DNA of 64,000 nt from WRDF01 sp031552235 (GCA_031552235.1 JAVBMR010000022.1:1-64000); one strand, 5' to 3'; numbered from the stretch's first letter, positions 24,967 through 35,338 are shown. Translations and numbers: made by a program. Notes: generated by a model not told the origin, from the sequence alone.

Positions 24967-27900
24967 TTATTTAACCATTTTTAGACCATCAGAAGAAAGT
25001 CGATAACCCCTATTAATAAGATAGTCCAATTCTTGTCTAAAAGCACCTGAAACTTTATTAATATCAGTTACTCGATTTGATAAGACAATGACATCACCAC
25101 GTCCAATTGCCCTATCTAGAAATTTCATATTTGCGGCCCATTGTTCTGCTGCAGACATGCTGTTCCATATTTTTGCGGGTATCTGAAACTTATTAGCCCC
25201 TAATTCCGAAGCTATATTTAAATAATCAGGATACTTACCCAAAACAGTTACGCCATTGCTGGCAAACGCTTCATCAGCAATCTTAGACACTCCATTGGCC
25301 GTAGCCTTCGCAACTCCTTTACTTGCACCCACTTCGGCGGCAGTTGCTCCTCCTGAGCTCGCAAGGCCTAAAATAGTTCCTACATTCTCCGGGCTAAAAA
25401 TTTGCATCATCGCCCAACCCTTATAAGCCTTTTCAGTATCGACTAAAAACCCTCCGGGTACGGAAGCATCCATCTTATATTCATAACCTAATCCCACCAA
25501 GGCATCTTGTAATTGACCCATGGTGGCATTTTCCCCCGCAAGAATATTAACATAGCCTGTGCTGAATAAATCTGCACTCCCTTCAAAATAGCTTATTTGC
25601 CCAGTGAATAATGCCAAATAGTAGTCCATCCCGTCCGGATCGATATATTTTATAGGATTATTAGCCGTATAGTTATAAGGACTCAGCGAATAGTACTTTT
25701 CTGACAACGGGTCCACAGAATGCCACCTCCCCAGTTTCGGGTCATACATGCGCGCGCCGTAATCCAGATAATCTATCCCGAACAGGCTCTGGTCTTCCTT
25801 GCCGTTGTATTTGAAACGGTCGGTGGAGCCCATACTGTTCGGGGTGTTCCACGCCGTCCCGCTGGGATAATAATCATTACGCCCAACGACATTAGCCCCG
25901 TCCCATATTACCCTCACGCTCCCCAAATGGTCGGTAATGTAATAATTTGGGGTGTATGTGTTTTGGCTGCCGTTATTGGCGATTATCCTCCCGGCACCAA
26001 AAGCCGCGCTCTCCAGTTGCCTTTGTCCGTTCACATATTGGTATATCAAAGAACCAAGATACTCGTATCCGCCTCCATTAATTCCGGACTGGCGGGCTGA
26101 CAGTTTCTTACCGTCTGCAAGCCACGAATAATTCGACCTCACCGTATTTCCTTCTTTTACACTAGAAGTTAAATTTAAGAAATTATATTCGAATTCCAAA
26201 TTCTTCCGGCTATCCTTTGTCATATTGCCATTCTGGTCATACTGATAGGTTCCGATCTGTGAAGTTCCGCGGGGATATACATCATATTGAGCTGCCGGAT
26301 TAGCGGTTTCCGCAAGAGCAGTCAATTGATTGCCGGTATACTCATATATAATATCATCGGCATAAACGCCATTAGAGTATCTTTCCAGCCATGTCGTGTT
26401 TCCATTGTCGTCATAACTCATATTTTCTCTAAATGACTGTACATTATAATTGTTCGAAGAAATCAAACGCCCCATCTTATCGTACGTAAATGCATATATA
26501 TTCTCCGGCCCCGTACTTCCGTTTATATCTTTGTGCTGCCAATGCCATTCCGATATATTGCCTGCGTACGATGCAGCATGACCTCCGGGAAGAGATTTAT
26601 TGTCATATTTCAGTGTCATCTTGAACAGATCACTCCTCTTGTCCGTAACCTGTCCCCGGATGTTATATATGACAGAATCGACTATAGGCGCAGTTTGGTC
26701 ACCGTATGTTTTGGCTGCAAGGACACCAAGATTATCATATGCATATTGCACAATGGCCGATTGACCATTATTAAGCACTGTTTCTTCACTCAAAAGTCTG
26801 CTCCTGCTGTCGTAGCTAAATGTTTTCACAAGTACATCAGCAACTGCATTCACAGATGTTTTGTGCGATTCATGTTGTTTAAGTACATTTCCTTTATAAT
26901 CAAACAAGAAACTGCTCGTACTTATGCCGTCCAGATGGTTATTTTCCACGATCTGGATTATCCGACCTTCAGAATCGTAATAGTATGCCTTCTCAATATA
27001 ATCAGGAGACGCATATTCATTTCCATCAAGAATAGCTATCTTTTCATATGTTTTAAATTGCTGTATCCGCGAATCCACCATCGTTTGATCTACAATCCCG
27101 CTTACGGGCTGGAAATCAAGTATAGGATTACCACTGGAAGATTGACCGTATAGTGTTTCGCTGAGCAAAATGACCACACGTGAACTGTCTCCACTAAAAG
27201 GTTTTGGCTCGATTGAGTTCTTTAGCCATTCCTGCCTCGAAGTTGTATAGAACTTATCCTGTATCTCATTATGAGGCATAGTGCAATTTACTATCGCTTT
27301 ATGAGTATCTCTTCCCAGGCCATCATAAACATTATAGACCCAATTATTGCTTTTCCGTAATTCGGCATCCTGGAGCATGACAATCCTGCCTTTCATGTCA
27401 TACACGAAATAGTCAATACCTCTTCCTGGTAATTTTTGCTCTTTCTTATTGCCGAACTTGTCATATTGATATATATAACAATATTGCTTGGCTATATCAT
27501 TGTCTATGCTAATGACTGTTATATTTTGGCTTTTTATACGGTTGATCCCTTCAGGACTGATAACCCAACAAGGCCTGTTTAATAAATCATAAACATAATA
27601 TGTATCAACCCTATGATTAGCATTCCCGATCCTGCGGGATAGGATCAGTTTGTCTTCATTGTCCTTGAAAGTAATGCTTACGCTACCGTCTTCATTCGTT
27701 TCAGTATATTTACTCAGTCTATCTTGGCCATATAATGTACATTGTATGGCATACGTTGTTTCGTTTAAGGTAAAGGACATTACACTATCGGCAATCGAAT
27801 TAAAAGTATATTTATATAAAATATGCTTTCCGACGCCATTTTGATAGGTTTTACCTGGTTGGGTAATAGAGACAACCTTGTTGCTTATGGAATTCTCATA

Positions 27901-30900
27901 TTCCTTAAGCGAAAAGGCATAATCTGCATCATTAGAATACTGTGACAACGAACTATAATATGCTCTTTGTTCATTTACTGGATTTTCTCTGAACGCCCCA
28001 TTATTACCCCACATAGCATATGGCAGATAATTGACAGAATCAGGACGCCCCATTATATCGTATTTTGTAAATTTCACAATATCTGCACCTTGCAGGGATT
28101 TATCGATCATTATGCTCTGGGCACTCCTCCCAAGTCCGTCATAATATGTAACATCCGAAACTTTATCATTAGGAGAGGTATATGTATGTGTTATAATACT
28201 TACACGTTTAAAATCAATATCTGCATCGCCGACAGACAATTCTTTGGACATAAAACGCTCCAAATCCTGATATATGCCTTTAACCTTATAACTTCCTTCC
28301 TTTGGTAGATCACGGAATATAACCACCGAATCCTGATATTCAGGCATCACAGCAAAATATTGATCATCCCTGTACAACTGGTATTCAATCAGATTTTGCT
28401 TCCCCTTAACCATTACATTATTGGACTCGAGATTCGCTTCATCTTTATACCAACCAATCTCATAAGGTATAATTTGCCATCCTCCCAATTGTATTATAGG
28501 TGCTTGGGATTGGGATGTTACTGTGAAACCATGATTACTTTGTATCCTTTCGCCCATATTTATGGTTCCGGATATTTTAAATACAATTCGATTGGAAGTC
28601 GGATCACTTACCAAAGATATCTGAAGTCTGTTATCCCAGGAGCTCACATTACCATTATTGAAATCCTGAAGTATGGATTCAAGTTTAGCCCTCTCTTCCG
28701 GGGTTGGCAAATGAAAGTCAATGTTTAAAAAAGTGCGGTATGTTGGAGAGCCGTCATTACCTACATTTACTTCCGACCATTCATCTGGAACGGCAATAAG
28801 CGATTGGTAAGGCCACTCGACAGAAACTTTAACTGTGTTTGAAACGATGTTAGTCCCTATTTCCTCGACGTAATATTCTCCCGGTCCTGAGGTATCGTCA
28901 AAAATCAGTGAAGCACCAGTTCCTTGTTTTATCTGTTGCCCAAATGACAACCCGTCATTTCTCTTCCACAAATAATATTCTTTGTCGGCATCAGATTTAG
29001 CAAGTGTCAAAATAATAGGCTCATTAACATCAGAAATATTAGTCTTATCACTAAAAATATAGAGTTTAGATGCCGCATAACTTCCTCTCATCGCAACTTC
29101 AGAGAGGTTCCCAGAAGAGAAGCCTCCCGTTATAGTATATATACCGACCTCTTCCCTGTTCTCAAAAGATATGACATCATCATCCTCGAACGCGCTTTTA
29201 TCTGCAACTTGCAGGCCATTACAGTACAATCTGTAGTGGACGTCGGTCTGTGCTCCTGACAACCTTATAGTACTCTTCCCTGTAATTGGATCTCTCTCGC
29301 CCATAACATCGAAAAGCAGCACGCTTGCTGAAGCCCGGTAGCTCCCTTGCATATCCAACTCCATGGAACCATAGAATGCCTTTATGGTATATAACCCTTC
29401 CTCGGTTACAGTGAAAGACGGATACTCTGAATAGCTGTAATGTGTAGTACCTACTTTTTCGGCAACATACTGGCCATCACGATAAAGCTTATATGTCACA
29501 CCAATCTGGCTTCCTGTTAATTTTACATAATATGTCCCTGCCGGATAATACTGCTTGCCCCCGTATACTTTAAATGGTGGATGCATGATTTTTGAATCGA
29601 CAGTATAACTCCCTATCATATCCACATAGGGCCATTCGATAACACCTTTTACCGTATATGTACCCTCATCATATATATCGTCGAAGATAGCGCAATCAGT
29701 GCCCAGCTGATAATCGGGATAGCTGTCATGATATTCTCCGTTGCGGTAAAGTACATAAGACACATACTGCTGCACCCCTTGTATTTTTACCGCATGCCTC
29801 GTATATGGCTCAGTCAAAAGCATGCCTTCTATTGCAAGGGGCTCTACTTCCATATAAAACCCGCCCTCCATAATGGTATATGATATACCATCCTTGTCGA
29901 ATTCGTTATAATGCCACATATCATAATGCGGATTACAGCCGGTAGGGCGGTATTCCAAAATATATTCCTGGGCAACTGCGTCATAAGAAGGATAAATATA
30001 TACATAAGGACCTGCATACGGATTATAGTCTTCTACCATATTCATTTCCGCGATAATATTTTCCATTATTCGGATCTGCTCTTGGCTGAAAGCACCACCA
30101 CCGTCAAGTTTATATCTCCTTATCACCGACTCTGTACCGTCATTGCTCATATACTTGTCGCCCGGATCGACCTCTACTAATGAGTAATAAGGCCACTCGT
30201 TAGTTGTTTCCTCTAATATGTTTGAATATATGGTCCTACCATCGGAAAGGAAAGTGTGAAGTACAAGTTGATACCTAACGCCTACCATATCGGGATATTC
30301 GGGAGAAAACGTATGGATAGAAGATCCATTGGGCGAGCCAGCATATAGCAAAGGTACATCGCCATAAGAATTATCGCTGTAAATATACCTAATATAGTAC
30401 TGCCTGTTTGTGCACATATCGAGCGAGTACATTTGAATCTGAGGGTATGACGGGCCTATGATAGTCGTGTTGGCGCTTATTTCCATTGAAGACGGCACAC
30501 GCCCCAACTTGAACGTTTTTTTGGATTGTGTATTTAAGCGTAGCGGCTGGCTGTTGTTCGGGGTCAATATATTAAATGTTATAGTCCCCGCAGATCCGCT
30601 TTTTGTCATGCTGCTTACCCGCACCCACGCGCCTGCGCTTGCCAGTGCAGTGTTTATTTCGTCACGCATGGTACTTTCGCTGTATGCAGTGGACACCAAA
30701 CCATTATACTTTACTGTCACAGACGTTGCATTTTGCAGCACATCGAGTTTCAGATCGGCAACCGCCGCTCCTGGATCGTCAGCGAAAGAAGATATATGCG
30801 GAATATTAACAGTCAGCATATAACCAAATTCCTCATCCCAATAATTAGCTGCTTTTACCGCGCTAAAGCAGCAGAATAAACCAAGCAATAATATTATTAT

Positions 30901-30909
30901 CTTTTTCAT
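24967..30909 (-). CDS. RHS repeat protein with DUF6443 and a variable C-terminal tip
   Basis: 1980 residues. A Sec signal peptide (KKIIILLLGLFCCFSAVKA) is followed by several repeats of about 80 residues (about 400-680) reading roughly 'Y.LYR(D/N)G..V....G.YT(I/V)KG...M.GSY', probably beta-sandwich modules. Next come DUF6443 (about 900-1040, VTYYDGLGRSAQSI), YD repeats (for example YAYDNLGVLAAKTYG and YTYDKMGRLISSN), and the RHS core (YITDHLGSVRVI near 1660 to NNPIKYIDPDG near 1758). The last ~220 residues are unique and are the presumed toxin (QIPAKIWNSMSAAEQWAA is a distinctive stretch), with activity unassigned. It follows the 1049-aa RHS gene by 12 nt. It resembles TcC-type shells that encase a tip. 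Confidence 0.85.
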   Translation of the reverse strand: MKKIIILLLGLFCCFSAVKAANYWDEEFGYMLTVNIPHISSFADDPGAAVADLKLDVLQNATSVTVKYNGLVSTAYSESTMRDEINTALASAGAWVRVSSMTKSGSAGTITFNILTPNNSQPLRLNTQSKKTFKLGRVPSSMEISANTTIIGPSYPQIQMYSLDMCTNRQYYIRYIYSDNSYGDVPLLYAGSPNGSSIHTFSPEYPDMVGVRYQLVLHTFLSDGRTIYSNILEETTNEWPYYSLVEVDPGDKYMSNDGTESVIRRYKLDGGGAFSQEQIRIMENIIAEMNMVEDYNPYAGPYVYIYPSYDAVAQEYILEYRPTGCNPHYDMWHYNEFDKDGISYTIMEGGFYMEVEPLAIEGMLLTEPYTRHAVKIQGVQQYVSYVLYRNGEYHDSYPDYQLGTDCAIFDDIYDEGTYTVKGVIEWPYVDMIGSYTVDSKIMHPPFKVYGGKQYYPAGTYYVKLTGSQIGVTYKLYRDGQYVAEKVGTTHYSYSEYPSFTVTEEGLYTIKAFYGSMELDMQGSYRASASVLLFDVMGERDPITGKSTIRLSGAQTDVHYRLYCNGLQVADKSAFEDDDVISFENREEVGIYTITGGFSSGNLSEVAMRGSYAASKLYIFSDKTNISDVNEPIILTLAKSDADKEYYLWKRNDGLSFGQQIKQGTGASLIFDDTSGPGEYYVEEIGTNIVSNTVKVSVEWPYQSLIAVPDEWSEVNVGNDGSPTYRTFLNIDFHLPTPEERAKLESILQDFNNGNVSSWDNRLQISLVSDPTSNRIVFKISGTINMGERIQSNHGFTVTSQSQAPIIQLGGWQIIPYEIGWYKDEANLESNNVMVKGKQNLIEYQLYRDDQYFAVMPEYQDSVVIFRDLPKEGSYKVKGIYQDLERFMSKELSVGDADIDFKRVSIITHTYTSPNDKVSDVTYYDGLGRSAQSIMIDKSLQGADIVKFTKYDIMGRPDSVNYLPYAMWGNNGAFRENPVNEQRAYYSSLSQYSNDADYAFSLKEYENSISNKVVSITQPGKTYQNGVGKHILYKYTFNSIADSVMSFTLNETTYAIQCTLYGQDRLSKYTETNEDGSVSITFKDNEDKLILSRRIGNANHRVDTYYVYDLLNRPCWVISPEGINRIKSQNITVISIDNDIAKQYCYIYQYDKFGNKKEQKLPGRGIDYFVYDMKGRIVMLQDAELRKSNNWVYNVYDGLGRDTHKAIVNCTMPHNEIQDKFYTTSRQEWLKNSIEPKPFSGDSSRVVILLSETLYGQSSSGNPILDFQPVSGIVDQTMVDSRIQQFKTYEKIAILDGNEYASPDYIEKAYYYDSEGRIIQIVENNHLDGISTSSFLFDYKGNVLKQHESHKTSVNAVADVLVKTFSYDSRSRLLSEETVLNNGQSAIVQYAYDNLGVLAAKTYGDQTAPIVDSVIYNIRGQVTDKRSDLFKMTLKYDNKSLPGGHAASYAGNISEWHWQHKDINGSTGPENIYAFTYDKMGRLISSNNYNVQSFRENMSYDDNGNTTWLERYSNGVYADDIIYEYTGNQLTALAETANPAAQYDVYPRGTSQIGTYQYDQNGNMTKDSRKNLEFEYNFLNLTSSVKEGNTVRSNYSWLADGKKLSARQSGINGGGYEYLGSLIYQYVNGQRQLESAAFGAGRIIANNGSQNTYTPNYYITDHLGSVRVIWDGANVVGRNDYYPSGTAWNTPNSMGSTDRFKYNGKEDQSLFGIDYLDYGARMYDPKLGRWHSVDPLSEKYYSLSPYNYTANNPIKYIDPDGMDYYLALFTGQISYFEGSADLFSTGYVNILAGENATMGQLQDALVGLGYEYKMDASVPGGFLVDTEKAYKGWAMMQIFSPENVGTILGLASSGGATAAEVGASKGVAKATANGVSKIADEAFASNGVTVLGKYPDYLNIASELGANKFQIPAKIWNSMSAAEQWAANMKFLDRAIGRGDVIVLSNRVTDINKVSGAFRQELDYLINRGYRLSSDGLKMVK

Positions 30910-30921
30910 CGCAAGCCAGTG

Positions 30922-33900
30922 TTAGTTATTCGTGTTGACAATATTGTACTCGTATTCAGATACAGGCTCATTCTTGTCATTAAGTTCTTTTATTAACCTT
31001 CCCGCTGAATCGTATTCATAAAACTTGAACCTTTGTGTAGGTGCTATCATTTTTGTTAAACCGATATATGGTTTATAATAAAATGTGGTGACCGCACTAT
31101 TAGTATTATGTTCATAAAGCTGCTGTAAATTATTATCAGGGATTCCCTCTTCGAAAGCAGAATCTTCAACTCCCTCAAACCCATTAACCGTTTTTAGATC
31201 GTTGATTGCAACGTTTTCTATTAATGCAACGATGTAAATGCCATTATATCCCCATAAATATGATGTTGGGGTATTTCCCCTATCTGTTACCTCAATGACT
31301 TGCCCTAAGTTGTTATACTTGTAGGCATATTTAGCATACAAGTAATTATCAAAGCCAAAATCGGCACACCCGACAGGAACATCATTTGCCGTTTCCATTT
31401 CTTTCGACAAATTAACCATATTGTTACCACCTACCGTTTTCGCCTCATAATCGAACCTATTTGCCTGAGTTATACGATAATCACTAGTTTCGGTTTGTTT
31501 AACCGATGTTTGAGTCTTTATGGGATTTTTAACTATATTATTGTTTTCCATGAAAGTATGCACAGCGGTTTTCTCTGATGATGGTAGGTCGGCAACATAT
31601 TGGTATTTATTTAAAATCCACTTTTGTGGTTCATGATAATTTTCAAAGGTCGTCTCTTCAGAAATAACTTGCTTTTTTCCGTTATATGACAGTGTGGTTC
31701 TCTTACTGATAAAATCATTATTGTATATGTGAGGCAAATAATCTGACTTTACTATCTCGATCAAAGGGTAATCATCAACTATAATATGGTCGTAATAATA
31801 AGTAACTACGGATGGTCGTATAGTCGGGAACTTTTCTAGCGTTCTTCCTGTTGCATATTTGTATTTTGTTTCTTTGACAAGTTTCCCACCCGCATCATAT
31901 TCTCGTATATATGTGGGCTTACCCCTTTGGTGTGAATAATCGTTATATTCTTTCATATAATCGTTTATATAATCGGGATTGTAATTGGTAAATATTCCAA
32001 GACTTTTATTAAACTGGAATGTGGAACTAATGTCAGGTACAGTTTTATAGGACGTGAAGCCATATACGATGCAAGTACCGTCCTGTCTGCGCTCTACTAC
32101 CTCCGGGTATTCTATATGACTCTTATCCCTTGTAGAAGGAATAATGCCATTCGAATTCTTCATATTCACAAAAATGCGTTTTTTAAAATCAAGAGGGAAT
32201 CTCACTTCCTTCCATTCACCCCAACCTGTAGTGTCGTTCGTTATTTCCCATTTGCTATACCAGAATTCGAACCTGAGCGTATAACTTACATCATATTTTT
32301 CAGCATAGCGTAATGTATGCAGCTTTATGCCACTCGATGTCCCATGCCTCTTGTCATAATAGCTATAATCGAAATTCCTATAAGTGCTGTCGGTTGGAGA
32401 TGAATAATCGGTTATCCTTTTTACCCTGACACCTCCTGTAGTTTTACGCGTAGAATCTGACTGATTGAGCAGCACATAAGGGTCTTTCGTTATGAATGAT
32501 GCATAATCATTAGCCTCATAATAATATTTAGTCATTCCTCCTGTCGGGTATTTCAGTTCGGAAAGCATCCCTTTCACAGCTCCTTCGAAAGATGGCTCAC
32601 GCGTCCGTTTAGGATACCACTCTGGCTTGGAAATATCCGCTTCTCCCGCAAAGAGATCATTTATATCATAAACTTGCCTATTATTGAAAAAACCAAAATG
32701 ATCGACCCCTGTGGTCCCATGCAATGGGAAATCCCATATAGATGTGTATGACATTTCATACTTATCAACATTATCTATTTCTATGCTCTTAAGGAATTGG
32801 TAAGGGTTGCCTGAGGCTGAAGTGTATTTGAAATCGGCATGCTTTATTGTCTCATTATTTTTAGTATTGATTATATCCACTGAGTTAAGTATGGACATAG
32901 TCGCACATGATGAATTATTATATAATGTTCCATTATGTTTATAATAAATCCTTTCCGGAGTACGAGGTACATAATTGAAATCTATTTTAAAATCACCGAT
33001 CCGTATATCTTTCAATTGAACCACATACTCTGTTTCAGGCTCCTGTTTTTCTTTTATTTCGGATTCATGATTGTAATCATAATTATCAAACGGATGTTCC
33101 ATTGTCCATGTTTGCGTTGTATTGTCCGATGTGCCAGTACTGTAATATGACGGCGTCGATTTCTGGCTCTTTTCCGGTTCTGTATAACTGAATATGATTT
33201 CACGGCCATTCGGCGCTTTAATATTAGTCAATGGCCAGTATAATAATGGATTGTCATCTTGGGCTTTACTGTCGTGCTCGGGGCCATATCGTCCCATTTT
33301 AGAGTTTGTCTTTTCGAAAGTATATTTATACCCATCCCCGGTTTTTATAATGATCTTTGACGGAAAGCTTGTTAAATCTACACTATACTCTCCTGAAGGA
33401 TGGTTTGTCGCATAAATAAACACCTTCTTACTAGGTCCCATATTGAACCGGCCTTTATGTCCAAAAAAATTGAATGAAAAAATATCGGGTTCGCTTTCTA
33501 TAGCATCTACTTTATCATGAACATAATTTTTATTCCAATATCGCCAATGCCCCGTATCTATATATAGGCTTGCACTAGCATCAAAGCTCAAATTAGTTTC
33601 ATCAGGATTTTGAATCCTTATTAGACTATCGGCAGTCCCTTTGCTTTGTATATTTGAGTAGTCTGCATCTCCATTTTTATACCATTTATAGAAACCCCTC
33701 CAAGCCTCATCTTTTTCTCCCCTGACCTCTCTTGTTATAAAACCTCCTGCATTTATAAACCATCCCATGCCAACAGGTCCTGCCGGTATATTGGGGCGAT
33801 ATCCATTGGAAGAATAGCTAAAGGAAACAGGAACCTCAAAGTCGCTGTCCTTATATGTATAAAAAGGAATATCAACATTAATAGTTCCAGTATAATAGTC

Positions 33901-34071
33901 TACGGAACTAAGGTCTGTATACTTGATAAAGCTATATACTTGGGGATTGGGTTCCCAAAAACGACCTTGAGAATAGTATTGTCCCTGAACTGCAAAAACA
34001 GAACAAAAGATAAATAACAACAAGACATGACATCTTCTACCATAAAGGCTTCCGAAAGTAAATAATTTCAT
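30922..34071 (-). CDS. large exported YD-repeat protein, partner of the RHS protein
   Basis: 1049 residues with an N-terminal signal peptide (VLLLFIFCSVFAVQG). The body is beta-rich with a recurring 'VPVSFSYSSNGYRPN...PVGMGW' opening found in many Bacteroidetes RHS-locus proteins. YD repeats (YKYNNLGQVIEVTDRG, FKFYEYDSAGRLIKELND) appear near the C-terminus. There is no RHS core and no variable tip, so it is likely a structural partner. Its 12-nt spacing to the 1980-aa RHS gene suggests the two make one complex, by analogy with TcB-TcC. It is the first gene of the cargo operon. A -7 box lies 29 bp upstream. Confidence 0.8.
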   Translation of the reverse strand: MKLFTFGSLYGRRCHVLLLFIFCSVFAVQGQYYSQGRFWEPNPQVYSFIKYTDLSSVDYYTGTINVDIPFYTYKDSDFEVPVSFSYSSNGYRPNIPAGPVGMGWFINAGGFITREVRGEKDEAWRGFYKWYKNGDADYSNIQSKGTADSLIRIQNPDETNLSFDASASLYIDTGHWRYWNKNYVHDKVDAIESEPDIFSFNFFGHKGRFNMGPSKKVFIYATNHPSGEYSVDLTSFPSKIIIKTGDGYKYTFEKTNSKMGRYGPEHDSKAQDDNPLLYWPLTNIKAPNGREIIFSYTEPEKSQKSTPSYYSTGTSDNTTQTWTMEHPFDNYDYNHESEIKEKQEPETEYVVQLKDIRIGDFKIDFNYVPRTPERIYYKHNGTLYNNSSCATMSILNSVDIINTKNNETIKHADFKYTSASGNPYQFLKSIEIDNVDKYEMSYTSIWDFPLHGTTGVDHFGFFNNRQVYDINDLFAGEADISKPEWYPKRTREPSFEGAVKGMLSELKYPTGGMTKYYYEANDYASFITKDPYVLLNQSDSTRKTTGGVRVKRITDYSSPTDSTYRNFDYSYYDKRHGTSSGIKLHTLRYAEKYDVSYTLRFEFWYSKWEITNDTTGWGEWKEVRFPLDFKKRIFVNMKNSNGIIPSTRDKSHIEYPEVVERRQDGTCIVYGFTSYKTVPDISSTFQFNKSLGIFTNYNPDYINDYMKEYNDYSHQRGKPTYIREYDAGGKLVKETKYKYATGRTLEKFPTIRPSVVTYYYDHIIVDDYPLIEIVKSDYLPHIYNNDFISKRTTLSYNGKKQVISEETTFENYHEPQKWILNKYQYVADLPSSEKTAVHTFMENNNIVKNPIKTQTSVKQTETSDYRITQANRFDYEAKTVGGNNMVNLSKEMETANDVPVGCADFGFDNYLYAKYAYKYNNLGQVIEVTDRGNTPTSYLWGYNGIYIVALIENVAINDLKTVNGFEGVEDSAFEEGIPDNNLQQLYEHNTNSAVTTFYYKPYIGLTKMIAPTQRFKFYEYDSAGRLIKELNDKNEPVSEYEYNIVNTNN

Positions 34072-34099
34072 AACTGTTTTTTATTAAAGAGTTTAGTTA

Positions 34100-34107
34100 C
34101 AAATCTA
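34100..34107 (-). promoter_or_regulatory. -7 box of the RHS operon
   Basis: On the minus strand this reads TAGATTTG, matching TAnnTTTG, 29 bp upstream of the first RHS gene's ATG. No clear -33 element is seen. Confidence 0.45.
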
Positions 34108-34534
34108 TGTCTTAGAATATCAAGATATTAGAAAAATACCTATAAATTCATATTACCACACAACACGAAACGCACTGATAATCAGGCAGATGATTATTAT
34201 TTTTATAATCATAAATTACGTATACATTTATTTGCTTGATTATCAGCAAATTGGAGTAATGGCTAAAATAATCCCTTAAAACGTGGAAAGATGATCCGAG
34301 AAAACAGAAGAGTTGAAAATTGTTGCCTTGTATGTTCATATTTATTGACGAGGACAAATATTGATTGGGGAAATCGGAAATAATTCTGATTTTGATAGAG
34401 TTATCATGTTAGCGAGCATCATATTAATTAATATTATATGCTCATTCTCCGTTAAGATTTATAGGCGATACCATTGCCTTGACAAAATACACTTCTTCAA
34501 ATCAGCAGACAAAGCAGGCTTTGTAACAACAAAA
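34108..34534. other. AT-rich gap upstream of the RHS operon
   Basis: No gene is supported. A 69-codon minus-strand frame here has no initiation signal and biased composition. This is probably regulatory or decayed sequence. Confidence 0.5.
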
Positions 34535-34560
34535 AACAGCCCCTAAAGGCTGTCTTTATT
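34535..34560 (-). terminator. terminator of the two-gene membrane-protein unit
   Basis: On the minus strand ACAGCC pairs with GGCTGT and is followed by a run of T, 18 bp after the stop of the 95-aa gene. Confidence 0.65.
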
Positions 34561-34577
34561 AAATAATTTGTAATCAG

Positions 34578-34865
34578 TTACTCTTCTTGGGCCGATGTGT
34601 TCTTGACAATATTGTCGATGCCATTAAGTAAGGCACCCCATGAAGAAATTAATACGGCACCCACAATATAAGCCATAAATAGCATAGTGTCGTTTTCATA
34701 CCCAAACTCTAACTCCCCTTGAATTAATATTATTATTGCATATAGTACGATAATAATAGACATTGCATAAAATATCCAAGCAAATATGTTTAAACTGGAG
34801 ATGTTGTCGCTTTTTTTGCTTTCGAGCATTACTTTTTCAAGAAATTTCAAATCACTGTTTTTCAT
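34578..34865 (-). CDS. small membrane protein of the island, two helices
   Basis: A 95-aa protein. A charged N-terminus (KNSDLKFLEKVMLESKKSD) is followed by membrane helices at about residues 27-47 (IFAWIFYAMSIIIVLYAIIILI) and 61-80 (MLFMAYIVGAVLISSWGALL), ending in an acidic tail. No family is recognised. It lies 32 nt after the 146-aa gene and before a terminator, so the two form a unit. Its role within the island is unknown. Possibilities include a membrane effector or superinfection factor, with no direct evidence. Confidence 0.6.
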   Translation of the reverse strand: MKNSDLKFLEKVMLESKKSDNISSLNIFAWIFYAMSIIIVLYAIIILIQGELEFGYENDTMLFMAYIVGAVLISSWGALLNGIDNIVKNTSAQEE

Positions 34866-34897
34866 GATTAAGGGTTATTATATAAGCAGTTTATCTA

Positions 34898-35338
34898 TTA
34901 GAAAAAAGCCCTAACAATTATGACTATGATAATTATAAATACTATGAGGTAGACAATGCCTCCCAGTCCCGCACTGCTGGCTGCGTTTTTTTCTTTTTCT
35001 ATATCTTGACCCGCAAGAATTTTACCCAATACGTTGAGGTAGTCATTTGCCATCCCCTCTAAGATTGGACTCGTTCCTTGAGAGCCATGTGCGTTATTAA
35101 CGACAAAACTTATTTTTGTTTTGTCATCGCTCACGGCTTCAAGCACAAGGTCTCCTATCCCGATTATCATTCCGTTATGTAAAGCGAACTGATAAGTATT
35201 AAAAACCTCATTTACTTCGATCATGTTGTACTTCCCGACAAGCTTTTCAGAAACCTTTTTTACAGACTCTTTTACTTTTTCCAAAGGGAAGTTGATTGTC
35301 ATTGATTTTTCTGCTCTTTGTAGTGTACTGATACTCAT
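34898..35338 (-). CDS. tail-anchored hypothetical protein of the island
   Basis: A 146-aa protein. A soluble N-terminal domain of about 115 residues (LEKVKESVKKVSEKLVGKYNMIEVNEVFNTYQFAL...DLVLEAVSDDKTKISFVV) has alternating helix and strands. It resembles small helix-grip (SRPBCC-like) folds, though this is only an impression. A C-terminal membrane helix (GIVYLIVFIIIIVIIVRAFF) would leave the domain in the cytoplasm. The gene lies downstream of the 111-nt structured region and of a -7 box at 35584-35577, giving it a long (about 230-nt) structured leader. Unknown function. Confidence 0.6.
   Translation of the reverse strand: MSISTLQRAEKSMTINFPLEKVKESVKKVSEKLVGKYNMIEVNEVFNTYQFALHNGMIIGIGDLVLEAVSDDKTKISFVVNNAHGSQGTSPILEGMANDYLNVLGKILAGQDIEKEKNAASSAGLGGIVYLIVFIIIIVIIVRAFF

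Noticed and set aside
24967..30909. A named toxin activity for the main RHS tip
   Set aside because: The last ~220 residues have a distinctive AEQWAA-type stretch that seems familiar, but I cannot tie it to a specific nuclease or other family with confidence.
34148..34357. 69-codon minus-strand frame in the AT-rich gap of the island
   Set aside because: There is no initiation context, family likeness or operon position. It is likely chance in AT-rich DNA.
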